A stretch of 64,000 bases of DNA from Flectobacillus sp. BAB-3569 (GCF_002270355.1 NZ_NJFZ01000007.1:1-64000), one strand, 5' to 3'. Shown: positions 18,113-27,409, counted from the stretch's first letter. Made by a program: numbers and translations. Notes: generated from the letters alone by a model not told the origin.

Positions 18113-19291
18113 ATGGAAAATTATGAATATACCCCTCCACAAAAAAAAATATTTCTTGTGGAAAATGATTCAAACGTTGTAGTTAATTTCCTTAAAAAAT
18201 TCGGACAAGACATTCAAGTACAAGTACTTGGCTCATCCGACGAAGCCTTAGAGTTACTCAAAACCAGTTATTCTCCAGATGCCGTTATTATTAGCAAATA
18301 TCTAGGAGGACTAAAGTTTTTAGAACAGGTTCGTGATAATGCTTGGACGAAGGCTTTACCTGTTATCATCACCTCAGCCGACCTAAATCAAGGTCTTATC
18401 AAGGAAGTACTCGCCAAAAAAGGAGATGATGTTTTTACCAGTACATTTGATAAAGGAGACCTTTTGGTGCGCTTAGATTATTTTGTACGCCGACGTCATT
18501 ATGTGGCTATGCAACAAACTAAATCCAATGTACTTGACGTAAAAATTCCTTGGTGGAAACGTGCCTTTGACGTAATTTCTACAGGAACAGCTATTTTGTT
18601 GCTTTCGCCTTTATTAATAATTGTTGCTATTTTGATAAAATTAGACTCGAAAGGCCCTATTGTTTACAAGTCTAAGCGTGTGGGTGCAGGGTATCGGATT
18701 TTTGATCTATACAAATTTAGAACCATGCGAACAGATGCCGATCAACTCATCAAAAACATGGGTGACTTGAATATGTATTCTAAAGAAAAGCCTTCAGAAA
18801 ATACGAGCGATGGCTTGTGTGAAGCTTGCCGTATCAAAGGCGTCAAATGTGAGCAGTCTATGTATTTGGATGGTAAAAGCATTTGCGAGAAGCAATATTT
18901 ACAAGAAAAAAATAGCAAAGTTGCTTTTATGAAGTTTCAAAATGACCCTCGCATTACTCGCTTAGGTAAGTTTTTGAGAAATACGAGTATCGACGAACTA
19001 CCGCAGTTGTTCAACATCTTTACAGGTGACATTTCACTGGTGGGTAATAGACCTTTACCCTTGTACGAAGCCGAAAAGTTGACAACAGACGACTATATCT
19101 ATCGCTTTGCAGGCCCGGGTGGCTTGACGGGGCTTTGGCAAGTAACCAAAAGAGGAAAAGGCAAAACGGATATGACTGAAGAAGAAAGAATTCAATTGGA
19201 TATAGAATATGCCAAAAACTTTTCTTTCAAAATGGACTTAATGATTATCCTGAAGACCTTCCCTGCATTATTACAATCTGAGAATGTCTGA
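18113..19291 (+). CDS. Pseudo-receiver fused to undecaprenyl-phosphate sugar transferase
   Basis: 392 residues in two parts. Residues 11-130 follow a receiver fold (KIFLVENDSNVVV; SPDAVIISKYLGG; LPVIITSADL), but the phospho-Asp position is Ser61, so it cannot be phosphorylated in the normal way. From about 145 it is a bacterial sugar transferase (WWKRAFDVISTGTAILLLSP with one membrane helix, KSKRVGAGYRIFDLYKFRTM, TSIDELPQLFNIFTGDISLV, GLTGLWQVTKRGKGK), which primes exopolysaccharide synthesis by moving a sugar phosphate to undecaprenyl phosphate. An insert carries C236, C239, C246 and C258 (Cx2Cx6Cx11C), a possible metal site; similar inserts are remembered from other Bacteroidota transferases. 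Substrate unknown. Confidence 0.92.
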   Translation: MENYEYTPPQKKIFLVENDSNVVVNFLKKFGQDIQVQVLGSSDEALELLKTSYSPDAVIISKYLGGLKFLEQVRDNAWTKALPVIITSADLNQGLIKEVLAKKGDDVFTSTFDKGDLLVRLDYFVRRRHYVAMQQTKSNVLDVKIPWWKRAFDVISTGTAILLLSPLLIIVAILIKLDSKGPIVYKSKRVGAGYRIFDLYKFRTMRTDADQLIKNMGDLNMYSKEKPSENTSDGLCEACRIKGVKCEQSMYLDGKSICEKQYLQEKNSKVAFMKFQNDPRITRLGKFLRNTSIDELPQLFNIFTGDISLVGNRPLPLYEAEKLTTDDYIYRFAGPGGLTGLWQVTKRGKGKTDMTEEERIQLDIEYAKNFSFKMDLMIILKTFPALLQSENV

Positions 19292-19306
19292 CTTGGAATT
19301 AGGGTT

Positions 19307-19455
19307 GTATGAAGGATTATAGAAACGGTATATTTCGAATATCGGATGTTAGATTTCGGAAGTGTAATCAATTATATTTCGTAAAAAATAAAGGTATTTA
19401 ACCTTATTTCCGACATCAGAAATCCCAAATCTGAAATAGTTAGAAATCCTTCGTA
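19307..19455. repeat. MITE-like intergenic repeat with inverted ends
   Basis: Ends GTATGAAGGATTAT (19307-19320) and AAATCCTTCGTA (19444-19455) are inverted copies. The core 19331-19424 aligns without gaps to 50857-50950, differing at about 12 of 94 positions by eye. Partial relatives lie at 7986-8121 and 58056-58092. Confidence 0.6.
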
Positions 19456-19477
19456 AAGTACTAATTTGGAATATATT

Positions 19478-20218
19478 ATGATTAATATAAAACTTACTTT
19501 GTTGAAAACTTGGTCAATTGCTCTGAGTGTGTGCTGTCTACTACTTTTCAGCCATAGGGATATATTTGCTCAAGCTTCAACACCTAAATCGCCTGAAACA
19601 GATTTTCAATTGCCTCCACTTGATGAGATAATAGAGTTGGCTATTCAGTATTCACCTGCCCTAAAGCAGCAAGAGCAAATTATCAACAAAGCTAACCAAC
19701 AATTGATGGTTCAGAAAAAATCTTGGACAAGTGGTATTAGCTTAGGAACGAGTTATTCAGCAGGAAATCAATCGCTTTTGGTACAACAAGCCACAGGGAA
19801 TTTGGAAGCTTTTTCCAATTATAACAACGGTTATCGACTGTCGCTTGGTGCAGCATTTTCGATTAATACGATTATTACGCAGAAAAATATTACCAAAATT
19901 GCAAAAGCCGATAAACAAATTGCCATAGAATCTAAACAGCTAACAATTGACCAAATCAAGAACGATGTAATAGCCAAATACTATGCAGTAGCAGGTGCTC
20001 ATGAAGCGCTCAAAATCGCAATTGAGATGAAAACATCATCATTGGTCAACAAAAAAATGGCAGAACGTGAATTCTCTGAAGGACAAATCAATGTGGCAGA
20101 TATGGCTAGAATCCTTGAGTCGACATCGAGTGCAGCTGTAGGTTATGAAAATGCCAAACAAACTTTTATCATGAATGTAAGGCTATTAGAGGTATTGATA
20201 GGTAAAAGACTATTTTAA
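19478..20218 (+). CDS. Half-length TolC-like outer membrane efflux protein
   Basis: 246 residues from the ATG at 19478 (a TTG lies four codons earlier). MINIKLTLLKTWSIALSVCCLLLFSHRDIFAQ is a signal peptide (written here in two parts: the hydrophobic core is SIALSVCCLLLF). Then LPPLDEIIELAIQYSPALKQQEQIINKA is the first helix of an OEP/TolC repeat, followed by a beta segment SLGTSYSAGNQ..., and two long alpha-helical runs. TolC proteins are about 450 residues with two OEP repeats; this has one. It may assemble as a hexamer or be a partner of the Wzc-like protein 6 bases downstream. It replaces the Wza gene expected in such clusters, which is not seen. Confidence 0.8.
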   Translation: MINIKLTLLKTWSIALSVCCLLLFSHRDIFAQASTPKSPETDFQLPPLDEIIELAIQYSPALKQQEQIINKANQQLMVQKKSWTSGISLGTSYSAGNQSLLVQQATGNLEAFSNYNNGYRLSLGAAFSINTIITQKNITKIAKADKQIAIESKQLTIDQIKNDVIAKYYAVAGAHEALKIAIEMKTSSLVNKKMAEREFSEGQINVADMARILESTSSAAVGYENAKQTFIMNVRLLEVLIGKRLF

Positions 20219-20223
20219 AAATT

Positions 20224-22854
20224 ATGAGTTTGATTCGCTTTGTTCGGTTGTTAATTGAGTTCAAGTGGTTGGTAATTCTTCTACCAATTACACTTGCGGC
20301 TACGGTTTTTCGACTAACGAAAAATGAAGTACGAGAATATACAGCCAATTCTCTTTTGTATACAGGTTTGGCATCGGGTTATAATATCGAATCTAGTGGT
20401 GCTACCAAAATCGACAACGTAACAGTAAGCAACGCTTTCGATAACCTATTCAATACCATGAAGTCTAAAAGCTCCATGGAAGAGGTAGGATTGCGCCTAC
20501 TTGCACAACATATTATGCTCACAAAGCCCGACTCGGCAGTGGCAAGCAAGTATACTTTTGGTAAACTCAGAGAGGTTCTTTCTGAAAAAGAAATTCGTGC
20601 TCTCGCTGATTCTACCTACGAAAAAACCTTGCAAAATGTGTACGACGACATCATTAAGCCCGAAAGCAAAATAGCCAAAGTCTTAATGGGTGCCGAAAAA
20701 GGTATTTATTCTGGTCCTGGTATTTTATCGCGTTTTAGCGTCAATCGCCAAAACAATAGTGATATGGTTCAAATTTCGTACTCGGCCAGCGACCCTGCGG
20801 TTGTCAAGAAAACTCTGGAACTTATTACGCATGTGGTCATTGGTAAATACAAACAAATCAAAATTCATGAAACGGGCAATGTTGTGGCTTATTTTGAAGA
20901 GCAACTTCGTAATGTCAGTGCCAAATTAAAGAACTCCGAAGACAAGCTTACTAATTTTTCAAGCCAAAATCGTATCATCAACTACTACGAGCAAACCAAA
21001 ATGGTCACCGTAAAAGATGGTGATTTAGAAGAGCGTATTCAAGCATTAATCTCTGAAATAGAATCAAATAGAGCTGTTTTAAGAGACTTAGAAAACAAAA
21101 TTGGATTCAAGGATGACCTTGTAGCAAAAAGCAAAAAGTTTGCTTCTCTACGAGATTCTATCAATTTCTACACGACAAGATTGACCTTGATGGAGTTTGA
21201 AAGTAAACCTCGCGAACAAGAAATTGCCCAAGTAAGAGAACGCCTCAATCAGCTCGAAAACAAGTTTAAAAGTAATGTGATCGAGTATTATGAACTGAGC
21301 AATACCAAAACAGGTATCCCTGCAAAAATGTACTTCTCCGAATGGATTAATGCTACTATTTCTATTGATAAAAGCCAAGCTAGACTTTTGATTTTAAAGG
21401 ATATTAAACATGAATATGATTTAAAATACGATCGTTTTGCTCCGCTTGGTTCAACCGTTAGTCGTTACGAAAGAGAAATTGGTGTTATTGAAAAAGAATA
21501 TCTAAGCATCTTAGGAAGCTTGAATCTGAGTAAAATTAGAGAACAAAACCTTATGATGTCTATCAACCTACGAGTGATAGACCCTCCTATTTACCCAACC
21601 AAAGCCGAACCATCCAAACGTTCAACCTTGATTGTGGCGGCATTTATGGCTGGATTAATCCTAGTTATTGTTTCGATTATTGGTCGAGAGTTTTTGGACA
21701 ATTCCCTCAAACATCCCGTTAAGGCAGAAAAAGAAATTGGCGTTCCGTTTGTAGGTGCTTTACCGCTGGTAGATCCACAAAAACATAATATTTTGTTCAA
21801 TGTCATTGAAACTTACACGCTCAATCAATGTATTTCGAGACTAAAAAGGCTCAATGGCGACAATATCAAAATCCCCAAACTTGTGCTCCTTTGTAGTACT
21901 CGAAAAGGCGAAGGCAAAAGCTACTTCATCAGTAAACTATGTTCAAAACTGAATGAAAGTGGCGCCAAGTCGGTTTGGCTCAATCCTCATAATTATGCCG
22001 ATGGAGATTTTGCATACGCCTACACACTGAGAGGTAATTTTGCAAGTACCACCTCTCTAAACGATGTGGACATTACCGATACTTTTGACGATTGTGAATA
22101 TATCTTTTTCGAATTGCCTCCGCTTATTAGTCATCCAATTCCTGTGGGGCTGGTCAAACAAGCTGCTTTTACCTTGATTTTGGCTGACTCCACCCGTGTG
22201 TGGGATAGTGCCGATCAATATGTATTTCAAACCTATACCGAAAACACCCAAAACCCGATTGGTTTACTGCTCAATAAGGTAAAACATGATTTCTTGGAAG
22301 GTATTATTGGAGAAATTCCGAAAGTGCGCTCTTGGTTTAGAAGAAAATTCAAGGATTTACTCATCAAACGTCATCAAAGCAAACGTACTAATGTCAAATT
22401 GAAGTACGAAATGCTCAAGAAGGAAGAAGAAAGTGCTTGGTTTACAGAAAATGGACTGACTGATTTTGTAGAAACACGTGTCGAGATACCTGATGCTGTT
22501 AATAGACAATCTAGAATCAAAGCCGAGAAAGGCAAAAGCTTGGGCTATTATCGCGTATTACAAAAACGCCGCTATCGTTGGATAAAAATCGCTGCGGGGT
22601 TAGGTACTATGGGGTTTGTGGGTATTTGCGCCTTGTATTTATTTTGGAAAACTACTCCAGAATCTCAATACGAAAAATTCACCGACTTTGTAGTAGGCAA
22701 TCAAGTCGACTCATTGGCGAAAGTAAGAAGCACCAGACTGGTTCCGAATTTGGATTCGATTATTATTGACCCATCACAGTTAGAGTCCATTCCTGATTCG
22801 GTACGCCATGATTCGGTCAAAACGCTTATTCGTCAGAAAGAAATTCAACCGTAA
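20224..22854 (+). CDS. Wzc-like polysaccharide co-polymerase with degenerate kinase domain
   Basis: 876 residues. First membrane helix at about 13-32 (WLVILLPITLAATVF), a periplasmic Wzz-type region with long coiled coil (about 210-440), second helix at about 465-485, then a cytoplasmic P-loop domain: Walker A STRKGEGKS (558-566). The Walker A' Asp of BY-kinases is replaced (VWLNPHNYAD) and the Walker B position reads FFELPPL rather than an Asp-containing motif. Unusually there is a third helix (about 785-805, IAAGLGTMGFVGICALYLFW) and a short C-terminal tail without a Tyr cluster. It probably controls chain length or export; kinase activity is doubtful. It follows the TolC-like gene by five bases. 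Confidence 0.85.
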   Translation: MSLIRFVRLLIEFKWLVILLPITLAATVFRLTKNEVREYTANSLLYTGLASGYNIESSGATKIDNVTVSNAFDNLFNTMKSKSSMEEVGLRLLAQHIMLTKPDSAVASKYTFGKLREVLSEKEIRALADSTYEKTLQNVYDDIIKPESKIAKVLMGAEKGIYSGPGILSRFSVNRQNNSDMVQISYSASDPAVVKKTLELITHVVIGKYKQIKIHETGNVVAYFEEQLRNVSAKLKNSEDKLTNFSSQNRIINYYEQTKMVTVKDGDLEERIQALISEIESNRAVLRDLENKIGFKDDLVAKSKKFASLRDSINFYTTRLTLMEFESKPREQEIAQVRERLNQLENKFKSNVIEYYELSNTKTGIPAKMYFSEWINATISIDKSQARLLILKDIKHEYDLKYDRFAPLGSTVSRYEREIGVIEKEYLSILGSLNLSKIREQNLMMSINLRVIDPPIYPTKAEPSKRSTLIVAAFMAGLILVIVSIIGREFLDNSLKHPVKAEKEIGVPFVGALPLVDPQKHNILFNVIETYTLNQCISRLKRLNGDNIKIPKLVLLCSTRKGEGKSYFISKLCSKLNESGAKSVWLNPHNYADGDFAYAYTLRGNFASTTSLNDVDITDTFDDCEYIFFELPPLISHPIPVGLVKQAAFTLILADSTRVWDSADQYVFQTYTENTQNPIGLLLNKVKHDFLEGIIGEIPKVRSWFRRKFKDLLIKRHQSKRTNVKLKYEMLKKEEESAWFTENGLTDFVETRVEIPDAVNRQSRIKAEKGKSLGYYRVLQKRRYRWIKIAAGLGTMGFVGICALYLFWKTTPESQYEKFTDFVVGNQVDSLAKVRSTRLVPNLDSIIIDPSQLESIPDSVRHDSVKTLIRQKEIQP

Positions 22855-22883
22855 AATAGTATTTATAAAACCACTCAAAGTAT

Positions 22884-24098
22884 ATGGAGTTCGATGTTGT
22901 TTGCGTAGCTTTTCCCTCGTGGGAAGGCGATTACGTCAAAAGTACTATTCAATTGATGAGTGAGTTAGCGGCTCATAGAAGGGTGCTGTACGTCGATTAT
23001 CAATACACGGTCAAGGATGTTGTTCAGGCTATTTTCAAAAATCCTTTTCACATTCCTGTTTCAAGGATTTTAGGGTTAAAAAAACGATTAAGAAATATCA
23101 CATTGGAAAATGGGGCAACGATTTATGTACTGTCGACGCCACCAGTGATTCCTATTAATTTTATCAAAAAAGTACCCTTGTTTGAAAAGCTATTGCGTTT
23201 CAATTCTTTTTGGCAAGCTAGTACAATACAAAGAGCCTTAAAGGACTTGAATAGCAAAAATTATATAGTGGTCAATGCTTTCAACCCAAGCTATGGCATA
23301 GGTTTATATGATAATTTCAAACCACATATACAGACCTATTATTGTTATGATGAGATTGGGGCAAGTTATTGGGCAAAAGACCACGGACCACGATTGGAGG
23401 CGCAATATATGAAGATGGTCGATCATGTGATTGTATCTTCGGAGGGATTGCAAAACTCCAAAAAGCCTTTTAACAATCATATAGATACCGTTAAAAATGG
23501 TGTTGATTTTGAGCTTTTTCACAAGGCATTTGTACCCCTTTCTCAGAAAAACGCTAAGAAAAAAATTGGGTATATTGGAACTATTGACCAACGGATTGAT
23601 TACGATATTCTCAAACAATTAGCTCTCGAATTTCCAGATACAGAAATCATCATAGTAGGACGCGTGCTTGATGATATGTCGGAAGTAAAAGAACAAACAG
23701 AGCCACTTAGGACAATACCAAATATCCGATTTGAAGGAGCTAAGCCTCCAACCGCTTTGATGGAATACCTCAAAGAATTTCATATTGGCATAATTCCATT
23801 TGTCAAAAATGAGCAAACCGCAGCGATTTATCCCATGAAAATCAATGAGTATCTCGCCGCAGGTTTAGGGGTTGTGGCAACGGATTTTGCCCCACTTTCA
23901 GAATTTGGAGAGGCCATTCACGTATCAACCAATACGGCTGATTTTATCCAAGCAGTGAAAGATTTGTTGGAAAAAGATTCTGACCATAAGCAATTGGCAA
24001 GAGTCGAAATTGCCAAACAAAACTCATGGCAACAACGAGGAGCTCAGCTAAACCATTTACTAGAAACACTTTACCATAAATATTCTAGCCAAGTGTGA
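22884..24098 (+). CDS. Glycosyltransferase, GT4-like
   Basis: 404 residues with a GT-B layout. N-terminal domain MEFDVVCVAFPSWEGDYVKS; the C-terminal donor domain shows KKKIGYIGTIDQRIDYDIL, EIIIVGRVLDDM, GAKPPTALMEYLKEFHIGIIPF and the EX7E-like YPMKINEYLAAGLGVVATD. Cytoplasmic, likely adding a sugar to the lipid-linked repeat unit of this cluster. 29 bases after the Wzc-like gene, same strand, so probably one operon. Sugar specificity unknown. Confidence 0.88.
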   Translation: MEFDVVCVAFPSWEGDYVKSTIQLMSELAAHRRVLYVDYQYTVKDVVQAIFKNPFHIPVSRILGLKKRLRNITLENGATIYVLSTPPVIPINFIKKVPLFEKLLRFNSFWQASTIQRALKDLNSKNYIVVNAFNPSYGIGLYDNFKPHIQTYYCYDEIGASYWAKDHGPRLEAQYMKMVDHVIVSSEGLQNSKKPFNNHIDTVKNGVDFELFHKAFVPLSQKNAKKKIGYIGTIDQRIDYDILKQLALEFPDTEIIIVGRVLDDMSEVKEQTEPLRTIPNIRFEGAKPPTALMEYLKEFHIGIIPFVKNEQTAAIYPMKINEYLAAGLGVVATDFAPLSEFGEAIHVSTNTADFIQAVKDLLEKDSDHKQLARVEIAKQNSWQQRGAQLNHLLETLYHKYSSQV

Positions 24099-24131
24099 GT
24101 GTTGAATTGTGAATTGTGAATTGTGAATGTA
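24093..24131. repeat. GTGAATT tandem words after the GT4 gene
   Basis: GAATTGTGAATTGTGAATTG shows three to four direct copies of a 7-base unit immediately after the stop codon. Same word family as at 7911, 8117, 36609, 38589 and 52551. Confidence 0.6.
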
Positions 24132-24173
24132 AAATTTTAATTATCAACATCTTACATTTCCAATTGATCAAAT

Positions 24174-24214
24174 CTTATTTTGCGCGATTACTTAAGTAAT
24201 CGTGTAAAATTAAG
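24174..24214. repeat. Inverted repeat with TAAGTAATCGTG word
   Basis: CTTATTTTGCGCGATTAC (24174-24191) pairs with GTAATCGTGTAAAATTAAG (24196-24214) around a TTAA centre, with few mismatches. The right arm recurs at 12866-12886. No U-tract, so it looks like a mobile or structural repeat rather than a plain terminator. Confidence 0.5.
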
Positions 24215-24295
24215 TTTGATAGATTAATGGGGTACAATATTAGTAATCATAAAATTGTAATCAAAACTTAGCACTCATACTTAATACCGCCATAT

Positions 24296-25189
24296 ATGCA
24301 TAGTTCTTTTTCCACATATCCCCTCGTGTCGGTCATTACGGTGAATTATAATCAACCGCAGGTCACTCGCGAATTTTTAGATTCCTTTCATCAAATCACC
24401 TATCCCAATTACGAAGTTTTTGTGGTGGATAATGGTAGTCCACAACACGATGTAAAACCCTTAGAGCCTGATTATCCATGGGTAAAGTTTATTTACAGCA
24501 AAGAAAACTTAGGTTTTGCTGGTGGCAACAACGTGGCTATCCAACTAGCTAAAGGCGAATATTTGTTATTGCTCAACAACGATACGGAAGTGCCCAAGGG
24601 CTTTTTGGAGCCATTGGTAAAAGTCATGCAGAGCAATCCACAGATTGGCATGGCCAGTCCAAAAATCAAATATTTTTACGAAGATAATCTGATTCAATAC
24701 GCTGGTGCACCTGAAATAAGTGTACTTACAGGGCGGGGTGAACCTTACGGCAAAAAGCAAAAAGACGAAGGTCAATATGATAAAAGTGGGCCAACCTCCT
24801 ACATACATGGTGCGGCAGTCATTGTTTCAAAAAAAGTACTTGAAAAAACAGGTTCTATGCACGACGACTACTTTCTGTATTATGAAGAATTAGACTGGTG
24901 TAAACGCTGTAGAAACGACGGTTTCTTGGTTTGGTATGTTGCAGAGTCAACCGTCTTACATAAAGAATCTGTTTCGACAGGACGAAATAGCCCGCTCAAG
25001 ATGTTTTATCTGACTCGTAACAGACTTTGGTTTATGAAACGCAACTTTAAGATTTGGCAATGGCTCATTAGTTTTAGCTTTTTCACGTTTGTTTCTATTC
25101 CGAAAAATCTTTTAGTTTTTTTAAAAAATAGACAGTTCGAATATTTCAAGCCATTCTTAAATGGTTATTTGCAAAGTTTCAAAGGCTAA
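24296..25189 (+). CDS. Family 2 glycosyltransferase (rhamnosyltransferase-like)
   Basis: 297 residues. GT-A domain starts VSVITVNYNQPQVTREFLDS, then EVFVVDNGS, ENLGFAGGNNVAIQLAKGEYLLLLNNDTEVPKGFLEPL (metal site NDTE at about 100), IHGAAVIVSKKVLEKTG and DYFLYYEELDWCKRCRNDGF, a WbbL/rhamnosyltransferase-type signature. The end is hydrophobic (WLISFSFFTFVSIPKNLLVF), perhaps a membrane contact. Part of the exopolysaccharide block; donor sugar is inferred only. Confidence 0.88.
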   Translation: MHSSFSTYPLVSVITVNYNQPQVTREFLDSFHQITYPNYEVFVVDNGSPQHDVKPLEPDYPWVKFIYSKENLGFAGGNNVAIQLAKGEYLLLLNNDTEVPKGFLEPLVKVMQSNPQIGMASPKIKYFYEDNLIQYAGAPEISVLTGRGEPYGKKQKDEGQYDKSGPTSYIHGAAVIVSKKVLEKTGSMHDDYFLYYEELDWCKRCRNDGFLVWYVAESTVLHKESVSTGRNSPLKMFYLTRNRLWFMKRNFKIWQWLISFSFFTFVSIPKNLLVFLKNRQFEYFKPFLNGYLQSFKG

Positions 25190-25252
25190 CAATACCATAT
25201 TTTCCTAATCATTTTTGATAGATAATTTTCAAATTTATAAACCAATAAGCAG

Positions 25253-26416
25253 ATGGGTATCATTCTGAACTTAGCTATTCTTTTCCTGATTCTTTTGGGC
25301 ATTTTCACCCTATATCTACTGGTATTTGCTATTGCTGGTAAAGTAACTAGCGCCAATACTACTACTCGTACCCCAAAAACTCAGAGAAAATTTGCGGTAT
25401 TTTTACCTTCGTATAAAGAAGATAAAGTGATTTTGGAATCAGCCAAAAGGGCTTTGATTCAGGATTATCCTAAAGCACTTTTTGATGTAATCGTCATTGC
25501 GGATTCTCTCAAGCCCGAAACAGTCGCTCAATTAAGAGAGCTTCCCATCACCACATATGAAGTTACATTTGAAACTTCGACCAAAGCCAAAGCTTTGAAT
25601 TATGCAATGTCTCAATTAACGGAGCAATATGATATAGCGCTTATTCTGGACGCTGACAATATCATGGCAACCGATTTTATAACCAAACTCAATGCTACTT
25701 TTGATTTAGGTTATCAGGTTGTACAGGGGCACCGTACTGCCAAAAACACCAACTCTCCAACGGCTATTTTGGACGCCATTAGTGAAGAAATCAATAATCA
25801 TATCCTCCGCAAAGGACATCGAGCATTGGGTTTGTCCTCGGCCTTGATTGGCTCAGGGATGGCTTTTGATTATGCACTTTTTGTGGATGTAATGTCCGAA
25901 ATCAATGCGATTGGTGGTTTTGATAAAGAACTCGAAATGCGTTTGCTCAAGCGAGGAATCGTATTCGACTATATCGAAGATGCTTTTGTATATGACGAAA
26001 AAGTACAAAATGCAGAGGTTTTTGAAAAACAACGTACTCGTTGGATTGCAGCACAGTTCAAATACTTAAAACAAAACTTTGCTTCGGGCGTGGTTCACTT
26101 GTTTAAAGGCAATATTGACTATGCCAATAAAGTGTTTCAGGCTCTATTACCTCCTCGAATTATCTTATTGGGTATGCTTATGTTTTTTGCCTTTGTGTCT
26201 ATTTTTTCTGGAGATTTCAACTTCAAAGTATTAGCATGGGGACAGCTTGTGACGCTCTTATTTACTTTCTATATCTCAACGCCAGATTTTCTTAAACGTC
26301 TGATTACATGGAAGGAAATCATGTTGTTGCCTTCTTTATTTTTCCGTTTTATTCGTGCGATTTTAAAAATGGGTGAAGCCAAGAAGAAATTCCTTCATAC
26401 ACCACATGACTCATAG
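25253..26416 (+). CDS. Membrane-bound processive-type family 2 glycosyltransferase
   Basis: 387 residues. An N-terminal helix (ILNLAILFLILLGIFTLYLLV), then a GT2 domain with LPSYKEDKVILESAK, VIVIADSLK, LILDADNIMATDF (DxD) and the QxxRW motif as QRTRW (about 262), followed by two or three C-terminal helices (IILLGMLMFFAFVSIF and others). This cellulose/hyaluronan-synthase-like layout suggests a membrane enzyme working at the lipid interface. Encoded 63 bases after the previous GT2 gene. Confidence 0.87.
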   Translation: MGIILNLAILFLILLGIFTLYLLVFAIAGKVTSANTTTRTPKTQRKFAVFLPSYKEDKVILESAKRALIQDYPKALFDVIVIADSLKPETVAQLRELPITTYEVTFETSTKAKALNYAMSQLTEQYDIALILDADNIMATDFITKLNATFDLGYQVVQGHRTAKNTNSPTAILDAISEEINNHILRKGHRALGLSSALIGSGMAFDYALFVDVMSEINAIGGFDKELEMRLLKRGIVFDYIEDAFVYDEKVQNAEVFEKQRTRWIAAQFKYLKQNFASGVVHLFKGNIDYANKVFQALLPPRIILLGMLMFFAFVSIFSGDFNFKVLAWGQLVTLLFTFYISTPDFLKRLITWKEIMLLPSLFFRFIRAILKMGEAKKKFLHTPHDS

Positions 26417-26510
26417 GATATTGGTTAATGGTTTTTGAAGAAATATTTCCCAATAACCATTTTTCGAGTACAACCCTTTTATTTCTAAGCAAGAATTTAA
26501 TGATCCAATC

Positions 26511-27407
26511 ATGGAAAAAAATACGAATATAGCCATTATTGTAGCCTGCGATGACCACTACTTGGTATTGTTGGCAGCACTTTTAAAATCTATCGAAGTC
26601 AATCATAAAGGTTCTGATTTGATTGAAGTATTTATTGTAGAAGACAAAGTATCTAATACTAGCCGTAAAAAGCTTACACAGTCGTTAGATGCCAGTAAAA
26701 TGCTATTACATTGGATACCACTCGACGATGCGATTCCAGACAATTTGCATATTCCTTTTGATCGCAGTTCATATCCTAAAAATATCCATACACGTATATT
26801 TATCCCATATTTTATTCCAGAAAAATATGACAAAATCATCTACCTTGATGTGGATATGATTGTCGAAAAAGACATTGCAGAACTCTGGAATATCGACTTA
26901 GGGGATAATCTATTAGGAGCGGTTATCGACCCTCGATTGCTAGTCTTTAGTAATTCTTGGGGAGGAATTCTCAATTATAAAGAGTTAGGATTTTCGCCAG
27001 ATACCAAGTATTTCAACACAGGTATTCTGGTAATAGACATTGAGAAATGGAGAACAGAAAATTGTCCAGAAAAGGTAGTGCAGTGTATCAAAGACAATGA
27101 AAAATATGCCAATTATCCAGACCAATATGGACTAAATATCGTGATGGCAAACCGCTGGCTTGAGTTAAGTCCGCTATGGAATGCCTTTGCCTCAGACGAA
27201 TATCCAGAGCCACCATACTTAATTCACTTTATTGGTCGCAAACCTATGTATCAAACCTACGATAGTTTGCCCAAATACAAGGAACGTTTTGATTTTTACC
27301 TGAATCAAACTGCGTGGAAAGGCTACAAGCCCGTTGGAGAAACCAAACGTTATTTGAAGAAGATTATGAATATCATTGAGAAAATTCCAGACTTTTTTAA
27401 AAAGTAG
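26511..27407 (+). CDS. Family 8 glycosyltransferase
   Basis: 298 residues. GT8 (LgtC/galactosyltransferase-like) hallmarks in order: NIAIIVACDDHYLVLLAALL, HTRIFIPYFIPEKYDKIIYLDVDMIVEKDIAELW (DVD metal site, about 107-111), FNTGILVIDIEKWR, YPDQYGLNIVMANRWLELSPLWN and LIHFIGRKPM. Retaining enzyme that probably adds galactose or glucose to the cell-surface glycan. Last plus-strand gene of the exopolysaccharide block. Confidence 0.92.
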   Translation: MEKNTNIAIIVACDDHYLVLLAALLKSIEVNHKGSDLIEVFIVEDKVSNTSRKKLTQSLDASKMLLHWIPLDDAIPDNLHIPFDRSSYPKNIHTRIFIPYFIPEKYDKIIYLDVDMIVEKDIAELWNIDLGDNLLGAVIDPRLLVFSNSWGGILNYKELGFSPDTKYFNTGILVIDIEKWRTENCPEKVVQCIKDNEKYANYPDQYGLNIVMANRWLELSPLWNAFASDEYPEPPYLIHFIGRKPMYQTYDSLPKYKERFDFYLNQTAWKGYKPVGETKRYLKKIMNIIEKIPDFFKK

Positions 27408-27409
27408 GG

